From NCBI GenBank assembly GCA_030789695.1, contig CM061139.1:104754837-104818836 (forward strand): a DNA stretch of 64,000 nucleotides, read 5' to 3'. This document shows, piece after piece, positions 33,060 through 45,944 of the stretch (its first letter is position 1; each line of letters opens with the position of its first letter). The notes beneath the pieces are model-generated. The model worked only from the letters and a program-made list of their open reading frames with translations, was not told the DNA's origin and ran no database searches. The DNA is from Scilla litardierei. Taxonomy: Eukaryota; Streptophyta; Magnoliopsida; Asparagales; Asparagaceae. Made by a program: the position numbers and the translations under genes.

Positions 33060-33420
33060 AAGACGACTGTGTTTCTTTTGACAGTCGACTGGCCTACTCT
33101 ATATCCTTCATATGAAAATTGATATCCTTCGCTCAGCCGACTGTTGACTGTTTTACAGTCGACTGTTAATGTAACAAGCGACTGCAATTTAGTCATCAGG
33201 CGACTGTTCTCTCTGTCAATTTTTTTTCAGTGTTCTCTGTTTTTCTTGTGATATGTATTAATTCTCGGCCAGCCGACTGTTGAGTATATGTCAGTCGACT
33301 GTCCAGCGGACATGCGACTGCATTATACTTGCCAGTCGACTGCACATCTCTCTGAGATTTAATTTTATCACTTCTTACAGTCGACTGACTTTTGTTCTCC
33401 AGTCGACTGTCTCCTGCTGT
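33060..33420. repeat. Internal ACAGTCGACTGT-type array of Sirevirus C
   Basis: Words such as ACAGTCGACTGT, CAGTCGACTG and one-armed forms recur between pol and the accessory ORF (for example near 33093, 33155, 33290, 33340 and 33400). The LTR of the same element carries the same words at 35640-36290. A leader-like CT-rich stretch follows to the ATG at 33721. Confidence 0.85.
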
Positions 33421-33720
33421 GTCGGTTCATTTGATTTGATCCGAGCCGTCGATTCTTTGATCCAACGGCTCAGATTGATTTTCCCTAATTTATATTCAAT
33501 CGACGCGATCATTTCCCCTCGACGATTCTCTCTCCTCCGTTAGTGTTCTTCCCGCTCGATTGATGCTCATTCGCCGTCAATCTCGCTCCCATTCGTTCGT
33601 AAAGCTCGAGGAGTCGCTGCCTTTTATTCTGTCACTCAACGAGGTTAGGTCCCTTTCGTCTAACTAGTGTCTTCTTAGGGTTTGATCATTTTGTTTCTTG
33701 CCCTAGCTCCATGCTCGGCT

Positions 33721-34314
33721 ATGGATCCCTTCGATCTTTTCTTCCCTAAGGACTCTCTCGATTTCCTCAATGAGCATGTTCCTTCACCAAAACCTGATCC
33801 GGCTCCCTCTTCGCCTCAATCTTCGGGAGAGCCTCTTCGTATCTCTGTCGGTGACCCTATCCCATCCGTTCATGCTGATGAACACTCATCTCGGGCTGCT
33901 GAGCCTCCTTCTCGGTCCACAGAGTTTCTACTTCGTCAGCTGGCCGCTCGTCTCTGTGCTCTTGAAATGATGTCTGTCTCCTTTGATGAGAAGCTTTCGC
34001 TTTTGCTTAGGCTTCAGCTTATCTCATGTAAGCATCTTGCTTGTCCTGTTCCTCCCGAGCTTCGTGACCTGTTTGCTACCTCTGAGAACACTTCTCCTGC
34101 TTGTGTTTCTCCTCCTCCTGGCTTCACACCAAAACCCCATGTGTCTCCGACCTCAGTTGTCCAGATTCCACCTCTTGTTCCTGCTGGTTCATCTGCTGTA
34201 CGTGTTTCGTCTTCCAAGAGGAAGTCTCCAGCTTTTCCTACTCGTCGCTCTGCTCGGCTTTTGTTTCGTTCTTCCGGCCGTCCGTCGGACCCCTCAGTAA
34301 TTCAGATCGACTGA
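33721..34314 (+). CDS. Sirevirus C accessory ORF, 197 residues
   Basis: An intact ORF in the slot where A, B and D carry a protein of about 540-550 residues, but not recognisably related. It starts MDPFDLFFPKDSLDF, is Ser/Pro-rich, has an amphipathic Leu-rich middle (FLLRQLAARLCALEMM, later LSLLLRLQLISCKHLAC) and a basic tail (SSKRKSPAFPTRRSARLLFR) that could be a nuclear-localisation or nucleic-acid-binding patch. The start is the first ATG in a leader-like region. Function unknown; it could be a much shortened form of the larger accessory protein or an independent acquisition. Confidence 0.6.
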   Translation: MDPFDLFFPKDSLDFLNEHVPSPKPDPAPSSPQSSGEPLRISVGDPIPSVHADEHSSRAAEPPSRSTEFLLRQLAARLCALEMMSVSFDEKLSLLLRLQLISCKHLACPVPPELRDLFATSENTSPACVSPPPGFTPKPHVSPTSVVQIPPLVPAGSSAVRVSSSKRKSPAFPTRRSARLLFRSSGRPSDPSVIQID

Positions 34315-35249
34315 GGCTGCTGCTGATGCTGTTCTGTTCACTCACCTGAAGACCTTGTTTTTATTTTGTAGATTCTGCTTGTGCTTAGGTTGAGTGATTT
34401 TGTTATATGTTTTGTTGTTGTGTGATGGATGATGCTGTATGCCACACTTTTTATATATACAGTCTTTGATGTTGTCATGATGTAGCTATTTTTTGTTGCT
34501 CATGATGTATCTTTTTGGGATGGCCATGTTGATGACCATCCGTTGATGTACTAAGCTGTTTTATATTATATATATATGTTGTTGCATCTCTCTTTTATGT
34601 CACACTATGCTATATTGATTAACGTCTGTGTGATATATGATATATTGTCTCTATGTATGCTTCACTCTTCTTGCTATGTTTTTGAGACAAAACAAGAATT
34701 TGATATTGGATAATTCATGCTCTTTCCTTGATGTGATGAATATGTGAAAATTATTTTCATTTCGAATATCTAAAATGTTGATATTGGATTTCAATTCCTT
34801 TACTCACATATGTATATGATGAGACTTTATGAGTTTTTGATTCAATATATCTTTATACTCCTTGATTGTTGTTAGTTCGTATTTTAGCACTATTATTGTT
34901 GTTGTTATTTGCTCCCACCTTTTTGGATAATGTCATAGGGGGAGAGAAATAAACATATAAGATTCATAATGGATGTGCTAAGTATGTGTTCTAACGCTTG
35001 AATCTAAGATTTTCGTTGCCTTAGATTCAGGGGGAGTAAGATTACAATGAATATGGATTTTTCTTATTTCCTAGATTTCATGAATTAAATTCATTCTTAT
35101 CTCACTCATTTGCTTCAATTTCTATATAGATGCTCTAATATTTGTTGACTAACTTGATTGGCATCTATGTAGGGGGAGTAAGTTTTCATTACACACAACT
35201 ATTTATCTTTTTGTTTATGTTTGTTTGTCATCATCAAAAAGGGGGAGAA
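34315..35249 (+). other. Noncoding 3' tail of Sirevirus C with four polypurine tracts
   Basis: GGGGGAG lies at 34938-34944, 35030-35036, 35172-35178 and 35241-35247, the last abutting the LTR. A hairpin GAAAAT-T-ATTTTC is near 34746-34758, followed by TGTTGATATTGG, which resembles the LTR start. No supported gene. Confidence 0.7.
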
Positions 35250-37046
35250 TGTTGAGTATTGGACTTCTCCCTACTTGGTGTTAATGATGAGCAAACATAA
35301 ATACTTGTGACTAATCCCCTATTTTGCAGTTAATCCATTGTCTAAGCTTACTATGAAGATCAACTAGCAATGGATGACTCACAAACGTGATTGAAGGCAA
35401 ATGATATGAATTGGATGATAGTAGATTGATGATTGAAGCTCCGTAAAGACTTCAAGCTCATACGATGGAAAGAAGAGATTATTCGTCAATGTAATTTTTC
35501 TTTTATCTCTTCTAGTATGTAGCTTAGAAGTAGAACTATGATGGAGCACTCACACACATCTACTTTCAGTCATAGGACACCTCTAGACCTTTGTCCTTTG
35601 ATCTCAATTCAATTCTCTTTTGTTTGTGCTAGGATTGTTTATAACAGCCGACTGCTTAACAGTTTACAGTCGCCTGTCTCAAAAACAGTCGACTGTGTTT
35701 TGTTCTACAGTCGCATGTTATGCACAGACTATTACAATGCAGTTTTTGGGTCCTCTCTGATTATCTCGCACAGGCCACTGTTGAACGTTTATCAGGTGCC
35801 TGTCTTAGCGACAGTCGACTGTGAATGGTTCATCAGTCGCCTGTCTCTCCTTGTCCAAACTCTGTTTGATCCGATTTCTACGGCCAGTCGACTTTTGCTG
35901 TATATACAGTCGACTGACTATGCTGCAACAGTCTCCTGTCTGTAAGTCTAATCTTTGACTTAGCTCTCTGGAAATTTCTCCTGTGTGTGACAGTCGTCTG
36001 TTTAAAGTTATACAGTCGCCTATTCTGATTAACAGTCGACTGTGTTCATTGCATCAGTCGTCTGTCCTGTATCTTGTGAGATTTCCAGTATTTCATCTAA
36101 CTTACTCTTCTCTCGGCCAGTCATCTGTCGAAGTATGTACATCCACCTGTTGATTTTACAGACGACTGTCTTGGCTTCATCAGTCGACTGTCCATGTGGT
36201 AAGTTACCGTTATGAATTCTCACCTACCCTTGCTGACTGTGCAACAGTCGACTGTGGTCTGTTCAACAGTCGACTGTCGCGAGTTCAGATTATATCCGTT
36301 GAGATTTTTCTCACGGATTTCGATTGGGTTTTTGCCTAAACTGTTTTGTGGATTTGAGAAAGCTATAAATAGGGCTTCTACTATTTCATTGGAAGGTGAC
36401 TCATTCATTGCAAAATCCTTCAAGCTTTCATTTCCAAAGATCAATGCTTTCAAATCCAAAGCCCTAAGTATTTCCAAATCTGATTCTCTTGCTCTCCAAC
36501 CTAGAACCAAAGATTGATCCTCTAGGCATTTGGTGCAGTCAAGAGAAAGGGCTTTACTCCTCTCTTCCAAGAGAGTTCATCAACACACATCACACTTCTC
36601 CTTCAAGTTCTACTTCAAGGCATAGGTGATTGTAAGTGTTGCTTTCAGATTTCATAACTTCATTATTTGAATTGTGCTCTCGGTTGTGAGAGTGGTTTTT
36701 GCTTGCTCCCTGGTTGTGGGAGTCAAGGACATAGATTGTATTCGATTGCACTTGTAGGGTTGCTACAAGTGGGTTTTTAAGGAAACCTCAAGTTAGGGTT
36801 CTAACTTGAGTATCCGGTGGTATCCGGGTGGTAGGGACGTAGGATTACCGGGAACAAGTCGGGAGTTGACTTGGGTAATCCGAACCCTTGAAACATAACT
36901 GCGTTTGCGTGTGTTTCTCTTTGGGTTGTTTTCTATTCCGCACTATTTGTTGGATTGCATTTTATTTGGCGTAAATTCCTATTAAATTTGCATAAACACT
37001 ATTCAACCCCCCTTCTAGTGTTTTCCCCATAGACAGGATCCTTACA
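35250..37046 (+). repeat. LTR of Sirevirus C
   Basis: TGTTGAGTATTGG to CCTTACA, 1797 bp. It contains the ACAGTCGACTGT array (35640-36290) and a TATA box TATAAATA at 36364-36371. Its 3' part is clearly related to the B-family LTR (GTAGGGACGTAGGATTACCGGG against GTTGGGACGTAGGATCACCGGG, and the CCCCC-TCTAGT end). No primer site follows, so this is a 3' LTR. Confidence 0.88.
35640..36290. repeat. ACAGTCGACTGT palindrome array in LTR of C
   Basis: Roughly twenty copies or half-decayed copies (CAGTCGACTGT, CAGTCGCCTGT, CAGTCGTCTGT) lie in 650 bp upstream of the TATA box. The central GTCGAC is often changed to GTCGCC or GTCGTC on one arm, as expected if a methylated CpG palindrome decays or is gene-converted. 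Confidence 0.88.
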
Positions 37047-37443
37047 ACGCCCACCTCAGACCACCCCCGGTGACAACTCCACTGCCGTTGGCTTCGTCTT
37101 GAAGTCCTTTACCTTCTGCAACTTCCCGTTTTCGCTGTCGTCGCTAGAATTCCACTGAGACGCGCGACAACAAACATTGCACGAATCTATCCTCCCCGGT
37201 TTCTCACGGCCACCCACCACAGTACGCTCAAGCTGTTGGCCACCCACTAGGCCGTGCATCTTCCACTGGTCCTACTTCATGTACCGACATCCCTCTTGGT
37301 CTCTTGGAATTCACGTGCATTACCGCATGCACGTGTTTTTAGCCGACGTCGCCGTTATAGTGAAGATCCGTTGCGCTACCCGCAACGACAGGAGGATCGC
37401 TGTTAGCTCGCTGATTTTATGCCACCGCCTCGCTGTCCAAAGG
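37047..37443. other. Unassigned stretch between elements C and D
   Basis: About 400 bp of moderately GC-rich sequence without a supported gene or repeat. It may be the left part of the decayed LTR-like region that resumes after D at 49980, since D is inserted between the two. That is inference only. Confidence 0.4.
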
Positions 37444-39201
37444 TGTAATGCCCTACAAGCTACTGCACAAGTACTAGAGGGGGGGGGGGTGAATAGTACT
37501 TTAAAAATAACAAGGAGTATAATTCCAAATTATTGTGCAAACAACTACCAAACCAATTTGCGGAAGCTTAAATTGAATGACAACAACAAAATTAACAATG
37601 CAAACAAATGATGTTAATGGGTTCGGATCCACCCAAGTCTCCCCGACTTGTTCCCGGTGATCCTACATCCCAACCACCCAGATCCCCTCCGGATACTTAG
37701 GTTAGAAACCCTAACCCAAGATTTCCACTATGAATATCTTGTGAAAAACCTTCACAAGATCAAATCATACACCAACGGCAATAGTGAATCCCACAACCCG
37801 GGATCACAACCTTCTCTCACAACCGATAGAATCAACAAGCAATATAAAAGAGTTTATATTGAAATAAGCAAACTTACCACAAAATCCTATACCTTGAGTT
37901 TTTCTTACCCAATAGGTGAAATGGAGGATTTGAGGAAGATGAAGTCACCAAGACCTAGCACCAAGGAAATGACCAGCAATAGGTGCCTAGGGATGATTTG
38001 GAGACTTGGATCAAGCTATAGCTTGAAGAGCTCACCAAGAACAAGCTTCTCTCAATATGGATTCTAGATCTAGAAATGAGAGAGAATGGGTTTCTTGTGA
38101 GGAAGAGAGCTTTAGATTTGAGTGAGAATGGCTATCTCTTTTGATCTCAATGAATCTCTGAATGGAAGCTCTAACCTAGATAGAAATGACCTAGGTTCGT
38201 ATTTATAGGGTCCCATAAAAACAAGTTAGGTCATTCTCCAACGGATAGAAATCTGGGAGAATTAGTCGGTCAAAGAACAATCACTGACCGACTAGTTCAT
38301 CAACTAGTCGGTCAGTCAAACAGCATGGACCGACTAAGAGAGGAACTGAGAAGAGATAGAATTTTAGACCTAGAAATCTAGTCGGTCCAAGAAGACTTTC
38401 TGACCGACTAGTTTCACAACTAGTCGGTCAGTCAGTGAACGTAGACCGACTAAGAGGCAAAATGAAATAGTCTGAATACAAATTGACTTAGTCGGTCCAA
38501 GAACAAAAGTTGACCGACTAGATTGTCAACTAGTCGGTCACCAAACGTTCTTAGACCGACTAACGATAAACAGTAGCTTAGGAGAAATTTAGCATGAACA
38601 GTAAGTCACAACTAGTCGGTCAAAGAAGCATCACTGACCGACTAGTTCACAAACTAGTCGGTCGGTGAGTCAACGTAGACCGACTAACTGTAAACAGTAA
38701 AGTCCAAGAAATTAAGGAATCAAACTAGTCGGTCCAAGAAGAGTTGCTGACCGACTAGATAACCATCTATTCGGTCAGTACTTCTTCTTGTACCAACTAA
38801 CATGCACAAACAAGTCTGAATCGAAGTGCGACGCTTCGAGGAAGTTAGAATGAACTTGTACTAAGATCCTAGAGCTACGATATGAGCGTTATGAAGTTAG
38901 AATCGTAAGATATAATCAAGGCTTAACATTCTATATATCGAAGCTAAAAAGACTATAAATAAAACCTTAATAAACGGTCTTCGAGAGCTTCGATTGATTC
39001 TTCAAAACTTCCAAAACGGCGCAAGAGCTTCAACGAAGCTTTAGGCATGAATACGTGCTTTGAGAAGTCTTGAGATGTCGCTTTGAATGTTCTCGTGATT
39101 TTTGCGACGATCTCCAATACTGCGCTCACAAATTGTTAGTTCATGGATTATTTATGTTTGCTCATCATCAAAACCAAATCCTGGGAGTCCAATATTCAAC
39201 A
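37444..39201 (-). repeat. 3' LTR of Sirevirus D
   Basis: The palindrome array (GACCGACTAG type) lies at about 38258-38803 and the TATA box TATAAATA at 38200-38207 on the minus strand. The G run at 37481-37489 has nine bases against seven in the 5' LTR. Confidence 0.93.
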
Positions 39202-40184
39202 TTCTCTCCCTTTTTGGTGATGACAAACCAACATAAATAATAATCAAAAATAATGATTCAAATGTAAAATACTTACTCCCCTTGCATTGATGACACGTTA
39301 ATTCCAAAATGAATATATATGAATTGCATCAATCAGACGAGTAAGATAAATAAAGAGAATCGATTTTCGAAATATCGGATTTTGAAAATCCTTATATATA
39401 TCTTAACTCCCCCTGAATCTAACATATCAAACTAGATTCTTGGAAATTGAGTTAAATTTTCATTTGCGCTATTTATTATCATTATCTCTCCCCCTTTGGC
39501 ATTATCCCAAAAATGGGGGTATACAACGACAACAACTAGGAAATGGAAAATCCAACATCGGGAGTCGTAGACAATGACGATGGACCTAATTGACACCAAG
39601 GGAAAAATGATGAAATCAAATCAAGGTGTGCCAAATTGTCCATTATCAAAAAAACGATAATCAAAATCATCAAAAATACCAAATAATTATTCATTTCTTG
39701 AATAAAGAAACATACTCTTCAATATTCAATATTCTTGGTTAAATTTGTGCATGGAAAAAAATTCTATACAATTATAGAATTTCAATCTATTTAACCAAGT
39801 TTTTCAATCGTCGAGCGACGATTTTACATAGCATGGACATTGAATGAGAATTAATGTGCACGACGAAGTAAATATCACAACATGAACATCGATGTATATA
39901 TATAGAAACATCATGAGTGCATCCAAAAAGATATCGAATACAAGAAGTACATTATATCAAGTGCGACACATCATCTATATAAACATCAAAAAGTACTACA
40001 TCATCATCCACATCAAAATATAACACCATCATCAACATCATCCAAAGTACATCAAAATACCCAACACCGACATCCAGAAAACTCAAAAATACATCAAGAC
40101 AACCCTCAATCTCCATCCTAACCCAAAATACTCTCAAAAAGATATGTCATCCAAAGAGTAGTGGAGAGTCCTCGGAACAGACGA
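39202..40184 (-). other. Noncoding 3' tail of D with nested inverted repeat and polypurine tracts
   Basis: Polypurine tracts (seen as CTCCC on the + strand) lie near 39205, 39286, 39408 and 39485. The nested inverted repeat is at 39734-39799: outer arms CTTGGTTAAAT and ATTTAACCAAG pair perfectly over 11 bases, inner stem TTCTATA-CAAT-TATAGAA at 39762-39779. Compared with A/B the inner closing pair is changed on both arms. No supported gene. Confidence 0.75.
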
Positions 40185-41846
40185 TCACGAGGAAGTGGCT
40201 GGATCTGCAGTCTCCGTGGGTCTAGTCGACAGAGTGGACTCAGGCTCTGCAGGGAGGAGAGGCGTCTCAACAGACGGGATCGTCGGGGCAGGTGTGGAAA
40301 CGACGGGCTCAATAGCTGGGGTCGCAACAGCAGGGGTCTCAACAGCATCAGGTGAGACAGGAGCAGGCTCGTCAATGGGAACAGCAGCAGCCTCAGAAGT
40401 CTAAACTACTGAAGCAGAAGGCTCTGGAGCACCGGAAGAGGTGCCAACTCCAGGAGCAGAAGTGGTAGCAGCAGCAGCAGCAGCAGTGGCCACATCGCCA
40501 CGGGCTAAGGAAGTGACAAGCTCGTCAATCTCCTCATCGTCCATCTCCTCGGCCTCAGAAACTGAAGGAGGAAGATCAATCCCCATCATCTGAGCCATAC
40601 GGCAGACGACCTCCTCGGTACGAGCCAAACGCGACTCGTGCCGACGAAGAAGGCGTACGACATCATCCAATGTAGCAGGAGGAGTGGAGGCTGCAGCAGC
40701 TGAGGGAGTAGACTGGGAAGCAGATGTGGTCGACCTTTGCACGTGACGAAGCGCCGCTAGAGATTTCTTAACGTCCGTCGCGTTCAGAGGAGTACCCAAG
40801 GGACGCTCATCGTCAGGAGGGAGAGGGACTCGGAAATGACGAAAGACAAGGGTCAGCAGACACGGATATGGAATTTGCGCAGATTTATTGGTCTTGCGTA
40901 TACACTCGAAAGTGTCCATCTTATCGAGTATAACGCGAGCCCAATTAATCTCGCAACCCAAGAAAAGAGCGTAAATGAGCTTCAAAAATGGCTGGGATGG
41001 AAGTGAAGATGAGCCGTACTTGGGAAGCAAGCACGACTTCAGAATGAGATTCATAACCCAGGCATTTGGCTTGAACGACTTCGAAGGAACTCCAATAAAG
41101 GCAGGAGGGATCACATGGAAGATGTCAGAAAGAACGGACTGATCCAAGGAGGCGATATCATCGACGGAAATGTCAGAAGGCAGGAGACCGGACGACAAAC
41201 AACCAAGTATCTCCCCCAAGATTTCTGCCGTGAGAACTATAGGAGTTCCCAAGACAGTAGTCTCGATGGAGTGACTAGCATCGTACTGGCCTCGGACACG
41301 ATTGGCATAGAACAATTTTACCAGGCGAGGATATGGTTTAGGATTGGCCTTAAGATCATAGCGAAGATAATCAAGTAGCCCACTATAGGAGAGGAGATCA
41401 GCTAAGCCAAGGAAATCTGAAAACTGAACATAGTGCTCCAATAGCATCGGGCAGTGTTCAATACGGTTGTAGGCCGCGAGACACATAGGGTCGTCGCGAC
41501 ACAACGATATGTCAACACCACCCGCTGGCATTGGGCCCTTTCCCTTTGGCTGGCGAGTCCTAGGACGAAGTGGAGGAGTGGGTTCCCTATGGCTAGGCTC
41601 ATCCTCAGGGATAAACTCAGTATCGGAATCAGGAGGAGTCGAGGGTGAGTGGAGTATGGGCTTTTTGGACTTAGATTTTCGGGGTTTGACCGTCGCCGTC
41701 CTCTGCTTCTTTAGAGGAGGCGAAGAGGGAGAAGCTTGGGTAGATTTAGCACGACGCTTGGGCTTAGATGGATTCCTAGGGTTGGAAGGCTCTATAGACA
41801 TAGGAGAAGCCCCAGATGAAGTGATAGGGATCCTCGTCTTTGCCAT
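40185..41846 (-). pseudogene. Sirevirus D accessory (envelope-like) ORF
   Basis: About 550 residues from MAKTRIPI, homologous to the B ORF (GGVDISLCRDDPMCLAAYNR, LVKLFYANRVRGQYD, TAEILGEILG shared). Unlike A and B it has no frame change before the acidic segment (EEMDDEEIDELV), so this copy shows the undamaged order: basic Pro/Ser N-terminus, globular core, acidic segment, Ala/Thr/Pro-rich tail. One TAG at 40401-40403 (probably from CAG) interrupts it; the frame continues to TGA at 40185-40187. Function unknown; no signal peptide evident. Confidence 0.78.
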
Positions 41847-42770
41847 GATCGTGGCACGACGAGTACAAGCAACCGAAGATGGTTGAAGAATCCTAAGCAC
41901 ACAGCCCTAGAAAAGAAAATCCGAAAAACACAAGCCCTAGATGAAATTCGAAACCCTAGCAACTAGATGAGATATAAATCAAACCCTAGAGTATGAATCG
42001 AGACCTAGGTGAGGGTAGATATACCTATGAGGAGGAGTCGACGGCGGCGGACGGCGGGGATGGCCGGAGAGATGGCCGGAAGTCGACGGAAGTTGAAGGG
42101 GCTCGAGGGGTTTTGGGTTTTTGCGGGCTGGAGCTGAGAAAGAGACCGACTAAAATGAATTTTAGTCAAAAGAAAAATGACTTAAGTCGGTCTGGAAGCA
42201 AAAAGACACGTTTGCCCTAACCTACTTAGTCGGTCACAGTTCAAGCACTGACCGACTAGATTACGATCTAGTCGGTCGGTCAATGAGCTTGAACCGACTA
42301 AGTCGAAACAGAGGCAAACAGGGATTTTTAGGGCTAGAATTAGTCGGTCGTAGTATATTCACTGACCGACTAGTTTTCAATCTAGTCGGTCGGTAAATGT
42401 ACTGTGACCGACTAAAAGAAGTCAATGACAATAGAGAGCTAAAAGCTTGAACTAGTCGGTCTGAGTTCACTTGCTGACCGACTAGATGAGCATCTAGTCG
42501 GTTGACAAATGAACTGAAACCGACTAGAAGAGTCCAAAAATAGATAAATGATTTCTCTTCACAAACCACTTGGATAAAACATCTTAACACTCTCATTAGT
42601 CATCTAAATTACCCCATAAAACGTCGAAATCTTAAATACGACATTGAAATACGAATTCGAGCACAAATTCAAACATATCACATAAAATTCCCAAAAATTC
42701 AATAAATCTAGCATGAACGAAATATCGCGAAATATAATAGCATGCAAGATAATTGAATGAAACATGAATC
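41847..42770 (-). promoter_or_regulatory. D spacer with palindromes, leader and donor-like site
   Basis: Palindrome words fill about 42180-42530, as in the LTR. Downstream on the minus strand come a CT/GC-rich leader and then a good donor-like ATAG|GTATAT (GT at 42023-42024), several CTAGGGTTT words, and an acceptor-like TGTGTGCTTAG near 41893, shortly before the ATG. Same layout as copy B. Confidence 0.5.
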
Positions 42771-45700
42771 CTATTTCTCGGATTCACCCATAATCCCCAA
42801 TTCTCGACGCAACCGCACAAAGGAGTCCTCCTTTAGGGGTTTCGTGAAAATATCGGCGATTTGCTTTTGGGTTTCAACGTACACTAAAATGATGTCCTTT
42901 TTAGCAACATGATCATCTAAAAAGTGGTGTCGGACATCTATGTGTTTAGATCGGGAATGGTGCACCAGATTCTTTGAAAGACAAATAGCACTTTGGTTAT
43001 CCACCATGATAGGGCTAGTATCACAATGAATACCAAAATCCTTCAGTGTGTGTCTCATCCAAAGAACCTGGGCACAAGCGGCACCGGCGGCAATATATTC
43101 TGCCTCGGTGGTTGAAAGTGATACGGAATTTTGCTTCTTGGAAAACCAAGAGACAAGAGAATTTCCTAGAAAATGGCAAGTGCCACTAGTACTTTTCCTG
43201 TCGGATTTGCATCCCGCATAATCGGCATCACTGTATGAGACTAACTCATACGTGCTAGATTTTGAATAAAGTAATCCAAAATCAAGTGTATAACTTAGAT
43301 AACGGAAAATACGTTTTACCGCTACTAAGTGAGACTCCTTAGGTTGAGACTGATAACGAGCACATATGCATACGGCAAACATAATATCGGGCCTACTTGC
43401 GGTAAGATAAAGTAAACTACCTATCATACCTCGATATAGACGAATGTCTACATCCTTACCGCCTGTATCCTTGTCAAGATGCGTAGTCGTGCTCATTGGA
43501 ATCTTTTTCCCGGAAGCACTCTCCATTCCAAATCGCTTAAGCAACTCCACCGTATACTTCGTTTGGTGGATGAAGATTGCATCGTTCAATTGGCGAATTT
43601 GGAGACCTAAGAAATATTTGAGTTCGCCCATGTGGCTCATCTCAAATTGTTCCTTCATAACATTAGAAAACTCTTCGCAAAGAGTGAAGTTAGTAGCACC
43701 GAAAATGATATCATCAACATAAATTTGAACTAATAAAATATCATTATTCGCATGCTTAATAAAAAGTGTAGAATCGGCTTCGCCCATTTTAAAATTCAAA
43801 TCCAAAAGAAAATTCTTTAGGCGGTCATACCAAGCTCGAGGAGCTTGTCTCAAACCATAAAGAGCTTTCTTTAGTTTAAAAACATGATTTGGAAAATTTT
43901 CATTTATGAAGCCCGGAGGTTGAGAAACGTAAACTTCCTCAACAACATCTCCGTTTAAAAATGCACTTTTAACATCCATTTGAAATAACTTAAAATTTTT
44001 ATGGCATGCATAAGACAATAAAAGTGTAATTGATTCTAATCTAGCTAACGGAGCGAAGGATTCTTCGAAATCAATACCTTCCTCTTGGCGATAGCCTTGA
44101 GCAACTAACCGAGCTTTGTTCTGGACGACGACTTGATTTTCGTCGGTTTTGTTCTTGAAGATCCACTTTGTCCCTATGACTGTGTGGTTCTTCGATGGCA
44201 AAGGAACAAGCTCCCATACCTCATTCCTCTCGAATTGAATGAGTTCCTCCTCCATGGCAAGGATCCAAGCACTATCTTCTCACGCTTCAACTATATTCTT
44301 TGGCTCTATCGATGAGGCAAAGGCACAATTGGCGAAGTGGTGGACTTGAGATCTCGTCTTGACACTATCATTAATATTGCCAATGACTTGCTCATGGGGA
44401 TGGTCGCGAACGGTATGAAGCCGCTTGGGAATACCTTGATCACTAGGCACATTCTCAACAACTTCATTAGTCGGGTTAGTCTCAATAGAATCAATTGAAT
44501 CAATAGACTTAGAATTTTCAAACGAATCACATAAAACATCCATAGAATCATTATCATTTGAAATTCTAGAAGTAGTAAAATTCTCATTAAAAGAGACATG
44601 AAGTGATTCCTCGATCGTAGAGGATCTTTTGTTGTATATCCGGTAGGCTTTGCTACGTGAGGAATACCCAACAAATATCCCCTCATCCGATCTCGGATCA
44701 AACTTGTCCAAATTATCATATGTGTTTTTAATAAAACATTTTGCGCCGAAAACACGAAAATGTTTAACTTGAGGCAATCTACCAAACAACAATTCATAGC
44801 AAGTTTGTTTGGTGCCGGGCCTCAAAAGTATTCTATTAAACACATAACAAGCGGTGTGTACCGCTTCCGCCCAAAATTGATAACCAAGTTGACTATCTTC
44901 GAGCATAGTGCGAGCACACTCCACAAGCGTTCTATTCTTCCTCTCAACAACACCATTTTGAGGAGGTGCGCGAGGGAAAGAAAACGTGTGAGTAATTCCA
45001 AGATCATCACAAAAATTTGAGAAAGACTCATTCTCAAATTCACCCCCATGATCACTACGAATAGTGACTATGGTGGTTCCGATGAGATTTTGTACTTTCT
45101 TCACAAATATTGTGAAGTTTTCAAAAGCTTCATTTTTATTACATAAGAAAAATACCCATGTAAATCTTGAATAATCATCAACAATGACTAGTCCATATCT
45201 TGCATTTCCTAAGGAAGCAACTCTAGTTGGCCCAAATAAATCTAGATGTAATAGCTCTAGTGGCCGTTTCGTAGAAATGCTTTTCTTAGGTTTAAATGAA
45301 GATTTAGGAAGCTTGCCACGTTGACAAGAATCACAAAAACTTTTCTTTTCAAAAACGAGCTTCGGAAAACCTTTAATGGAATTTAATTTCGAAAGCTTAT
45401 AAAGTGTTCCAAAGTTCACATGTCCAAAGCGTCGATGCCATAAGTGTTGTTCACTTGTGTTGGCAACGAGACATTGTTCATATGACTTAGGAAGATCCAA
45501 AATATAAATATCTTTATGGCGTGTGCCGGAAAATAATAATTTATTATTATCATTTAAAATATGACACAATCCTTTCGCAAAGCTAACTTTGTAACCTTTG
45601 TCACAAAGTTGGCTTATTGAAATAAGATTATGATTTAAACCATCAACTAGATAAACATCACTAATTAAGGGTTTAGAAGGGTTACCCACTTTACCAACAC

Positions 45701-45884
45701 CGACGATGGTACCGCTCTCGTTGCCTCCAAATACGACGCGATTTCCATTTGCAATGGGAACCACTCCGGAGAGCAATTGAGCGTCACCCGTCATGTGTTT
45801 TGAACACCCGCTATCGAGTATCCAATTCCCTTTGGAGCTAAATTTAAATTTGTTGCTCCTCTTCTTTTTCTTTTCCTTGAGTAC
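42771..45884 (-). pseudogene. pol: Sirevirus D Pol (protease, integrase, RT, RNase H)
   Basis: The frame has 1038 codons and is interrupted once, by TGA at 44280-44282 between integrase and RT. Protease LDSGCSKHMTG precedes 45794; integrase shows HLWHRRFGH, CDSCQRGK, LDLFGPTR, RSDHGGEFEN and VVERKNRT; RT shows YVDDIIFGA near 43700; RNase H shows [16 protein letters not shown] and [12 protein letters not shown]. Best-preserved Pol in the window. The left boundary is set by the acceptor of the intron-like segment. Confidence 0.93.
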
Positions 45885-45944
45885 CTAAAGATAGAAACTT
45901 TCATATCATGGTACCCAAGGTCATTGGGTCCTCAAAAGTTAGAC
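45885..45944 (-). other. Candidate intron between gag and pol (copy D)
   Basis: On the minus strand it starts AAAG|GTCTAA and ends TTTCTATCTTTAG|G, 60 bp, one base longer than in B and F. Because the exon phases still match in all copies, the spliced product stays in frame while the unspliced frames differ. Confidence 0.6.

Larger units (their letters stand above)
32714..37046 (+). mobile_element. Sirevirus family C, 3' part
   Basis: This is a different Sirevirus family, truncated on the left at the gypsy LTR breakpoint. It keeps the last few codons of pol, a palindrome spacer, a small accessory ORF, serial polypurine tracts and a full LTR (35250-37046). Its palindrome (ACAGTCGACTGT) and accessory protein are unlike those of A, B, D and F, but layout and LTR edge are the same type. 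Confidence 0.85.

Noticed and set aside
37047..37443. Host gene exon between elements C and D
   Set aside because: No long ORF with protein-like composition on either strand.
37648..38067. 139-residue ORF on the + strand, repeated at 48404-48823
   Set aside because: It lies antisense in the two LTRs of Sirevirus D; the two copies are the same LTR, so repetition is no evidence of coding.
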